From Trachelipus rathkii (Eukaryota; Arthropoda; Malacostraca; Isopoda; Trachelipodidae), in assembly GCA_015478945.1 (NCBI GenBank), contig JABUQX010032599.1:1-17500 (forward strand): a stretch of DNA of 17,500 bases. The letters are read 5' to 3'. This document shows, piece by piece, positions 11,535 through 17,500 of this stretch. Positions within the stretch are counted from its first letter, which is position 1, and each line of letters opens with the position of its first letter. Under the pieces are notes generated by a model that saw only the letters and a list, made by a program, of their open reading frames with translations, had not been told where the DNA came from and did not search any database. The position numbers and the translations under genes were made by a program.

Positions 11535-11635
11535 TTAAGAAGTTCTTTCTTAATGCAAATTAGACTCTTGAATATAAAGCTAGTATAATAAAGGTGTGAA
11601 ACTCCTCTAGAAAGAGGAGCGGAACTTCTATAGAA
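11535..11635. repeat. Cluster of three short inverted repeats
   Basis: TTAAGAA (11535-11541) pairs with TTCTTAA (11547-11553) around a 5-base loop. CTCCTCT (11602-11608) pairs with AGAGGAG (11613-11619) around the loop AGAA, an unusually GC-rich 7-bp stem for this AT-rich surrounding. TTCTATAGAA (11626-11635) is a 10-base palindrome just after it. A structured RNA is possible, but no known RNA family was recognised and no promoter signal is evident. Confidence 0.55.
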
Positions 11636-11699
11636 TTTTCTTTTTGCGATGAAATGCGAGACATCACAAAAACCTAATAACATCAGATTGATAGAAATA

Positions 11700-12190
11700 T
11701 ATATATACGGTATGCAAAAGAGTTTAAAGGTATATTGTTAATAACTAAATTCATAATATATACTATAATATAAATAATATTAATAAATAATATTATATTA
11801 TAGTATTGGAATTAAATGATAATTATATTTACCTACACCAATTCTAATATACTTATAAACTATATTAGCGATAGAGTACGACTGTAAAGACTAGGTCATC
11901 ATATAGTGATATAGTAACAAATATATGACGGATATATAGCATAGTATATAGAAATAATATAGAAGACGTAAAACTTAAAGTAATATTCTATACAACACAC
12001 ACTATCGGAAGTAAAATGATATATTCGACTACAGGCTAATAAGTATATATATAAATATTACCCTAATATATAATATACTTTATTATAGTAGTACTAATTA
12101 AAGTTACTTTTGCTATAATTCATATTATACTATATATAATATATATATAAAGAATTTTACTATACTTAATAGAGTAATATATACTTTAAA
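11700..12190. repeat. AT-rich island
   Basis: Mostly A and T with scattered G and C, built of TATA/ATAATA words. The section at about 11860-12010 is somewhat more complex. No open frame or RNA gene was seen. The right edge at about 12190 is sharp and coincides with two hairpins. Confidence 0.75.
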
Positions 12191-12193
12191 TGG

Positions 12194-12257
12194 GCATCAA
12201 TTTTATGATTATACCCGTGTATTGATGCGTGTATAGATTGACTCTAGTTAAAGAGTC
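12194..12257. repeat. Two adjacent perfect hairpins at an AT-island edge
   Basis: GCATCAAT (12194-12201) and ATTGATGC (12221-12228) are perfect 8-bp arms around a 19-base loop. Twelve bases on, GACTCT (12240-12245) and AGAGTC (12252-12257) form a 6-bp stem with loop AGTTAA. Neither is followed by a T run that would suggest a terminator. Confidence 0.65.
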
Positions 12258-12665
12258 TCCTAGGACTTGCGCTTTGTCGTATGCGCTCGATGTAAAAGTA
12301 CCGTACCCCTTTTCCTAGATTAGGGAGGTCTGCACGCAGTGATGAGGGGGAGGGGGTAATTTTAAAAAAAATCCTAGAGTACTTACCAAGTATTGTCCAT
12401 GAAGCCGGTCCGCACACACAATGTTGAGTACTTTAGATCTATAAGGATTTCCCCGTTACTATGCGCCGAGACATATTTCACCTACACTACTGTTCACCAC
12501 GTGATATACATACTCCCCTCAAGTAACCATCGCGAGGCAGCTCACGTACTAGTCCGTTTAAGCAATCGCCACAGCATTATAATTGTGCAGTTCCACCTTC
12601 GCACCAATGAATCCCAAATTTTCTATAACTACCTAACCGGCTCGTGCACATACATATGTACTATA
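12258..12665. other. Complex segment with an unrecognised 94-codon open frame
   Basis: Ordinary-complexity sequence of moderate GC content between AT islands. A plus-strand frame at 12393-12674 (TTG at the track-like start; first ATG at 12399) encodes about 90 residues with balanced composition. I see no signal peptide, membrane segment or domain. Its composition is more protein-like than the frames in AT islands, but nothing confirms it. GGGGGAGGGGG-type purines lie at about 12344-12356. Confidence 0.4.
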
Positions 12666-13170
12666 GTCCATTAGATAGTATATATTAATATGGTATTATA
12701 TAGTCGAGGTATATATATATATATTATATTGAGTATTTCTTATAATAGTTATATATAATATACTATACTTGAATAAATGTATATAAATATAGACACTACT
12801 ATATATGATATCAATACATATATATAAATACATTACTAACAGTGGTGGATTACTGATATTAGCCTTATATATATCAATATAGAAGTATATATATACTTAA
12901 TATATATCTATATTGCAATTAATTTATATACTATATATAATTCATATGTATAATATTATGCTATAATATAATATATTATACATAATCAATATATTATATA
13001 AATTTAATAATAAATAATAATAATATATATTAAATTGCTATTTAAGTATAGTATATATAATATTATATAAGGATAATATATATAGCTAATATATTTGGTA
13101 TATATATATTATAATAGTATTTATATAAATATATATTACAAAATAAATAATCTAACAATAATATATTATA
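12666..13170. repeat. AT-only island
   Basis: Dense TATA/ATATA words, almost free of G and C after 12860, with many short palindromes. The 64-codon frame 13095-13289 begins inside it and has no domain. The right edge lies at about 13170. Confidence 0.85.
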
Positions 13171-13370
13171 CTTACGCTAACCTGCAATCAAGAGCGACTA
13201 GACCTCTAAAAGAGAGATTCAACCTTAAGACTTGTTCGGGAACTTTATCCATAACTAATCTAAATACATGTTTAATATCTTACATTTGACTTTTAAGTAG
13301 AGAAAAAATCCTAGAAAAACCCTTTCAAGACCGCATATCAAATGAAAAGAAGTAATATCGAAGTAAGCCT
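13171..13370. other. Short complex segment, nothing recognised
   Basis: About 200 bases of ordinary complexity between the last AT island and the pyrimidine-rich flank of the retroelement. No gene, RNA or element terminus was seen. It could hold the far end of the element's 3' LTR, but no terminal motif supports this. Confidence 0.4.
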
Positions 13371-14092
13371 CGACGGCCGTGTCTTTTTTCCTCCCCTACC
13401 TTAGTGTTGTAGTATAAACTTTATTCCTGAAAAAGAAAGAAGAAAAATATACTATCCTTTTCTCGAATAAATTCTAGGTATCTAGCACCTTTATATATCC
13501 TTTACTTGATGGCATCAATCTCTACTCTTTTACTTCATCATGTATCTTTGGGTACACTTTGGTTTCTATAAAATCTTATTTTTTTCTTCTAAGTTTCTGT
13601 TACACTTTCTTGCATTTCCATCCTGTGTTTATTTTATATAAATTAACCATCATAATCATTATCATAATTAATTGTCATCCCCCCTTCATGCGCCTTCTTT
13701 TTTTCAATCTACCATCATATCGTAATTTTCTTCTCCATCTCATTTTCTCACAGTCTTTTGCCTCATAATTATAAAGTACCTATTAATTCACGATAAAACT
13801 TCATCAATACTAGACCTAACCCGTGCTTCCTGACAACTGCAGCAAAAAATGCTTTTAATCTCGCTTTTTTTCTGCGTTTCAACTTTCATATTCTGCTCCT
13901 TTTACCAATATTGTCCATCATCACATAGAGTTCTATAACCCATCTTTTTTTGATTTTATTAATTTCTTTGTTCCGATTTGAAGTATTTCAAATATTTAGT
14001 ACCAATATTGAAATATACATTAATATTTAAATGTAAATTAGAACTTTTTAAATTCCTATTTTTTTTTTTATTTTAAATTCTTCTGTAAATAT
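13371..14092 (-). other. Pyrimidine-rich 3' flank of the retroelement, possible 3' UTR/LTR remnant
   Basis: This stretch lies directly downstream of the integrase stop in the element's direction, where a polypurine tract and 3' LTR are expected. The plus strand is rich in T and C with many short T runs, so the element strand is A/G-rich. An A-rich tract with a short purine end (complement of about 14056-14074) is a weak polypurine-tract candidate. I could not define TG...CA LTR ends, a terminal repeat partner or a target-site duplication, since the 5' LTR would lie outside the window. Short open frames here (for example 13559-13768 on the plus strand) are simple-composition and show no domain. 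Confidence 0.3.
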
Positions 14093-15253
14093 TTAGGAAT
14101 GTCGAATCCACCCTCGTAAATGTGAGAAATGGACTTTTTGTAATCGGTCAGCAGGCCCATGCAATCTTTTAATAAGGTACGTTACTCGGTTTGCATTTAC
14201 TTCCTCCACAATAAACGGACCCTCTCATCTTCCCCGAAATTTCATAGTAGTGGTCGGGCCCGTTCGAATGATTTTCCGCGCTACTTTTTGGAGCTTTCTA
14301 TAAGGTTTAAAATTTACACTACCTTCCTTCCTTCCAATATTGAGGAAAGGTATGTGTAGTAGAATGAACCTTCTGCAATAAAAAAAATCAGGAGACATAT
14401 TTAACGCGCTATGGAAAGTATTATTATATATTAGAACAGATGAAGCCAACTCTTCATCCCACTTGGCCGGTTCCTCTAATACTAAGCATTTAAGTATTTG
14501 AATTAAACTACGATTAAATCTCTCACACACTCCATTACTTGAGGGATGAAGTGGCGAGGTACGTATATGTTTAATATTATTTTCCTGTAACACCTGTTGG
14601 AACACGTGGGAAGTGAATTCTGTCCCATTATCTGTTAATATTCAATTTGGTACTTTAGGCAGGAATGGTAACACCTGATGTTTAAATTTTTTAGATACAG
14701 TTATACTAGACTTATTTACAATTGGAACCACCGCGGCCCATTTGGTAAAATGGTCAATGACAACTAAGCAATATTTATTTCCACTAAAAGTCTTAGGAAA
14801 TTGAAGAAGATCCATTGCACAGAGATCAAATGGAAAACTAGCAAGGATTTTCAACATTGGAGGAACAACATTGGATGAAAAGGTTTTTTGCATTTGACAC
14901 ACAGAGCAACAACAAACCACGTCCGAAACAACTTGGTTGATTCGAGAATGCCAGAATTATTTGTGGATTAGCTGCATCAACTTATTATGACCAATATGGG
15001 CACACGATATATGGAGACTTAAGATCATATGTAATAAAAGATCAAATGAGACCAAATACAGAAGTCTTCCAGATTTATTTCTGTATAACCACACTCCATT
15101 TTCCACACATATCTGGGCTCGGTGCATTTGATACTACTTATGAACCATTTTCCAATCAAGATCTTTATCTGTTCTTTCTAATCCTTTCAAGATCAATCTA
15201 AGATTTTTATCCTTTTGGTGATCATCAACAATCTCAATATCACTCAATTCATT
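14093..15253 (-). pseudogene. Ty3/gypsy integrase remnant (HHCC, DDE core, GPF module)
   Basis: Integrase processes cDNA ends and joins them to host DNA. One frame carries the whole protein. The linker region is about 15253-15020. The zinc domain is H-x4-H-x29-C-x2-C (His at 15011-15013 and 14996-14998; Cys at 14906-14908 and 14897-14899). The catalytic Asp lies in AMDLLQF (14810-14812), the second in LTDNGTEF (14630-14632), and the Glu in VCERFNRSL (14522-14524), giving D-x59-D-x35-E, the typical spacing. A C-terminal module has GPF (14213-14221), then RVTYLI and VHFSHLRGW, the usual GPY/F pattern, and ends at TAA 14093-14095. No chromodomain follows. Five in-frame stops interrupt it: 15134-15136, 14957-14959, 14642-14644 and 14225-14227, plus TAA 15254-15256 at the upstream limit. 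The frame is unshifted throughout, unlike gag. Family identity is near certain. Confidence 0.94.
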
Positions 15254-15300
15254 TTAAACTATAGTCACATTCTCTATGGAAATCATGCGGTTCTGGGAAG
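15249..15300 (-). other. PR/IN junction where RT and RNase H are missing
   Basis: On the higher-coordinate side the protease frame ends with a tail ending at TGA 15249-15251. On the other side the integrase frame opens after TAA 15254-15256 with acidic/charged sequence (LSDIEIVDDHQKDKNL) of the kind that links RNase H to the integrase zinc domain. The two frames overlap by only a few codons, so there is no room for the roughly 500-residue RT-RNase H. None of the RT landmarks (for example a YxDD box) was seen between the two domains. An internal deletion with a frame change is the simplest reading; the exact breakpoint cannot be placed. Confidence 0.65.
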
Positions 15301-15800
15301 AATTTCTTTAAGGTTGTTCGTATCCCCTCTGCGACGATGTATACAGTCTTACCCTCCAAATGTATTAGTTGTTGTCGAGCCATATCCGGGAGATGATTTT
15401 CTCTAAGAGCACACGTGCCCATTATCAGTGTTTGATCCTCCATATATTCATGTGGCACAATAAAAAATGCACTTGATTTGGTGGATAATCCGGTTTGAAA
15501 GTTCAATTGTATTTTAATGAAATGAGTAATTGATTAGCGTCTTTTATTACCGAATCCGCTTATGGCTCTCACACCAACTTCTGAGGAAGAGTACATAACT
15601 TTGTCCTCCCCTAACATAGGTATTGCATCAGAACTAATTAAATTAATACCTGCCCTGCTGTCTAGCAAACAGTCAAAACAGGGGGAATTATGATTATCTA
15701 TTGTTACACAAACCGTTAAAGGCTCAATATCAGCCTAGCAAAGATTAATTTCTATGACCATATCATCATCTACATTATCAGAAGAATTGCAAAAAAAAAA
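15258..15800 (-). pseudogene. Retropepsin-like aspartic protease remnant (PR) with mutated active site
   Basis: Retropepsins are homodimeric aspartic proteases that cut the Gag-Pol polyprotein. The active-site loop reads CLLDSRAGINLIS (codons around 15651-15662), where the family has D-[ST]-G-A: the catalytic-loop Gly is Arg (AGG), which should abolish activity. Downstream, a hydrophobic strand and LIMGTCALRENHLP (about 15385-15425) match the usual C-terminal ILG-x-DFL-x-x-N-type segment. An Asp/Glu-rich linker lies upstream. In-frame stops are at 15735-15737 and 15534-15536, and the A10 run at 15791-15800 causes a frameshift from the preceding segment. The frame then continues about 40 residues past the domain to a stop at 15249-15251 without any reverse transcriptase sequence. 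Assignment rests mainly on the active-site loop and on position between gag and integrase. Confidence 0.72.
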
Positions 15801-15884
15801 TCAGGATTCTCAACACAACCATTTTCCTCTATGGTTTTATCTATGTCTGAGCCGGATTGTCTTCGTTCTCCACCAAACGACTCA

Positions 15885-17500
15885 TTTTCGTGGAGTACTT
15901 GGGTATAAAGCCGAGTCACACGACTCAACAGTTTTTTCGGTTATCCCCAGGCATTGTCCCTCATAATGGGACAGATTACAATAATCACAAGAGCTCAAAT
16001 ACGAACGTGAAGGACGCGGGTTCACACTTCTATGACCACCATCTTCCTCATTATTGTCGGAATTAGTATACGTCTGAGAAGTAATTTTCCTCACTACTCC
16101 AGACACAGGCTTCCGACCTCATTCCTTAGGTGGTGACGGTGTCGTGTAATCAACCACCTTTGGTCCATTATTTCGGGAAGATGTCTTATATGGACACTTT
16201 ATCCCAGAATGTGGACCCTTACAAAAAGGACATATCCTCCACTACGATTAGGAGGTGAAAATAACGAATTATATGAGCGACAATCCGCCCTTTGATGACC
16301 TTTCTTTTTACAGTAACTACAAATTCCCAAATATTTGTAGCACTGCTCCATCCGATATCCTACCTTATCACAATAATTACAGATAAGTCTCTCTCTGTCT
16401 TCTTTACACTCAAGAGGGTCATCTTTCCTTTCATAGGTATGATTCCGTTCCTTAAAAGGAACATGTTTCTGTGGAGGACTACGTTGATTATCTCGGTAGT
16501 AACGACTACCAGATTGTTTATCATTTGAACTGCGATTATTATTATTATTATACTTACGAGAGTTTTTTGTTTTCTGGACTTGTATTATATTCATACCCAC
16601 GATTTTGTAAGACATCCATCCATTTCGGATTTAATGTATCTATTTGTACCACTGAATCTGTGGTGTCATTCAAAACATCTATGGTTTTGTTATTCTTTTT
16701 ATTTCGTCTATTGTCTTATGTGGACGTAGAAGAAACTTGCGATATAGAATTTGGATATTCAGTATTATCGTTTTCCAGTGAGTCCTCGTAATCTACTATT
16801 TTATACCACGGAATACGACTAAAGTCTAACTGCTGCATTTTTATATACTTCCTTACGCTTTTCTTTATGTATGGTGGTAAACTACATAAGAATGCCGTAC
16901 GTAAGGAGTCGTGATCTCTCATATCAAGGCCACGATAAGCGTTGTCGGCTAACCTTTCTAGTCTGAGAGCGTACATCCTTATACTTTCTCCACGTTTACG
17001 ATAAACTGCGTGGTAGGCCTGTATATGATATTCTTCTTTACGTTTTTCTTCATCCTCATACCACCTGATTACTTATGCTGTCTACCCAATAATCTCAACC
17101 ACTGATGGGAAGCATGGGGGTAATGGAGACTACAGTATGCCTCAAAGTCACCTAAATATATTAATAAGTCCTGTTCTGACTCCTATTTATATTTTCCCGG
17201 ATCTACTACCTTCAATCTTTGGGAGTTTTTTAATAATTGGGATAACATTGATATGGCTTCAGTTAACATATCCAAATGCTGTCTAATTTGTCGGCCCGTA
17301 TATAATGGAACATCGTCATTAAGAACCGAGTCTTTAAAACCATTCCGACAATACGTCTGGGACTGAGGCTATAACAGTGGTCTATATGAAGTCTGTGCAT
17401 CATTGATATTAAGATAATCGGTCTGAATAGGTCTAGTCTGCGGTAAATTATTATTAGTCGATGATGCTATTAAAGGCCTTTGGGACTTGTTATGAAATCC
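15885..17500 (-). pseudogene. gag: gag remnant (capsid-like region plus nucleocapsid zinc knuckles), 5' incomplete
   Basis: Gag would form the cytoplasmic particle of the retrotransposon. From the window edge to about 17070 one frame reads through a Q/N/T/S-rich leader and a segment containing FEAYCSLHYPHASHQWLRLL, with stops at 17369-17371 and 17183-17185. The next frame (about 17070-16578) has the hydrophobic/charged pattern of retrotransposon Gag capsids: ESIRMYALRLERLADNAYRG followed by FLCSLPPYIKKSV, with a stop at 16713-16715. A basic Asn/Arg/Ser-rich stretch and four zinc knuckles follow in two alternating frames. The stop at 16119-16121 lies between knuckles 3 and 4. No initiator Met was chosen because the frame is open at the edge. 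The family-level call rests on the capsid pattern, the knuckles and the downstream PR and IN. Confidence 0.82.
15951..16381 (-). other. Four CCHC zinc knuckles in the gag nucleocapsid region
   Basis: Knuckle 1 (16340-16381) is C-x2-C-x4-Y-x4-C; the His position is Tyr (codon TAT), so zinc binding is probably impaired. Knuckle 2 (16280-16321) is an intact C-x2-C-x4-H-x4-C. Knuckle 3 (16194-16232) reads CPFCKGPHSGIKC, a C-x2-C-x3-H-x4-C, and is visible only after a frame switch near 16235. Knuckle 4 (15951-15989) reads CDYCNLSHYEGQC, with the same shorter x3 spacing. Such knuckles bind RNA during packaging in retroelements. Gag proteins of Ty3/gypsy elements commonly carry one to three, so four with two spacing classes is notable. 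The long gap between knuckles 3 and 4 is Ser/Asn/Pro-rich. Confidence 0.82.

Larger units (their letters stand above)
14093..17500 (-). mobile_element. Degenerate Ty3/gypsy LTR retrotransposon lacking RT-RNase H (5' part cut by window edge)
   Basis: Read on the minus strand from 17500 downward, conceptual translation gives Gag capsid-like sequence, four zinc knuckles, a retropepsin-like protease, then integrase with HHCC, DDE and GPF motifs. Ty3/gypsy elements use the order gag-PR-RT-RNaseH-IN, and the integrase is clearly of that type. About 1.5 kb that should encode RT and RNase H is absent at roughly 15254-15300. The frame switches about five times (near 17070, 16577, 16235, 15885 and at the A10 run 15791-15800) and again at the PR/IN junction. 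At least ten in-frame stops are visible. No chromodomain follows the integrase. No LTR, primer-binding site or certain polypurine tract was identified. The open Gag frame still runs at 17500, so the 5' end lies outside. It is a dead or non-autonomous copy. Confidence 0.9.

Noticed and set aside
1..13223. GAGATTCAACC at 1-11 and again near 13213-13223; ATTCAACCCTA near 4-14 and 8670-8680
   Set aside because: The 11-base matches do not extend on either side and could occur by chance in a window of this length.
14050..14075. A-rich tract on the minus strand as the polypurine tract and start of the 3' LTR
   Set aside because: The tract contains T interruptions and no TG...CA LTR or second LTR copy is available in the window, so it is not called as a feature of its own.
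14159..14359. Plus-strand 66-codon open frame opposite the integrase C terminus
   Set aside because: The minus strand encodes the integrase GPF module here, so this is an antisense shadow.
16292..16791. Plus-strand open frames (78 and 106 codons) opposite gag
   Set aside because: They are antisense to the zinc-knuckle and basic regions of gag, whose minus-strand reading contains clear motifs.

Overview
This 17.5 kb window looks like nuclear DNA from an AT-rich eukaryote. Three things suggest this: the only recognisable genes are those of a decayed Ty3/gypsy LTR retrotransposon, there are no packed ORFs or bacterial gene signals, and much of the window is simple A/T sequence. The taxon cannot be settled from sequence alone. 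No chromodomain follows the integrase GPF module, so the element does not look like a chromovirus, which weakly favours an animal-type or otherwise non-chromoviral lineage.

Layout. Positions 1-14092 hold no gene I can support. They alternate between (a) islands made almost only of A and T, at about 2531-3535, 5281-5930, 6080-6550, 7940-8580, 9120-9240, 11000-11460, 11700-12190 and 12666-13170, and (b) more complex segments. Several complex segments have strong strand asymmetry: C/A-rich and G-poor at 6551-7860 and 10540-10985, pyrimidine-rich at 4371-4830 and 13371-14092, purine-rich at 9601-9860. Small inverted repeats cluster near edges between the two kinds of sequence, most clearly at 10525-10590, 11535-11635 and 12194-12257.

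Positions 14093-17500, minus strand, hold the element, running off the right edge. In its own 5' to 3' direction it has a Gag capsid-like region, four CCHC zinc knuckles, a retropepsin-like protease, then a Ty3/gypsy integrase (HHCC zinc domain, D-x59-D-x35-E core, GPF module). Reverse transcriptase and RNase H, which normally lie between protease and integrase, are missing: the protease tail runs straight into the linker that normally follows RNase H. The copy has at least ten in-frame stops and about five frameshifts, so it cannot be active as it stands. No LTR could be defined; a 5' LTR would lie beyond 17500.

How the parts fit. In a complete element Gag would form the particle, protease would mature the polyprotein, and integrase would insert the cDNA. 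Here these are remnants. The points most worth checking are the missing RT-RNase H, the four-knuckle Gag, the apparent C-to-T/G-to-A decay, and the strand-skewed mosaic with hairpins at block edges.
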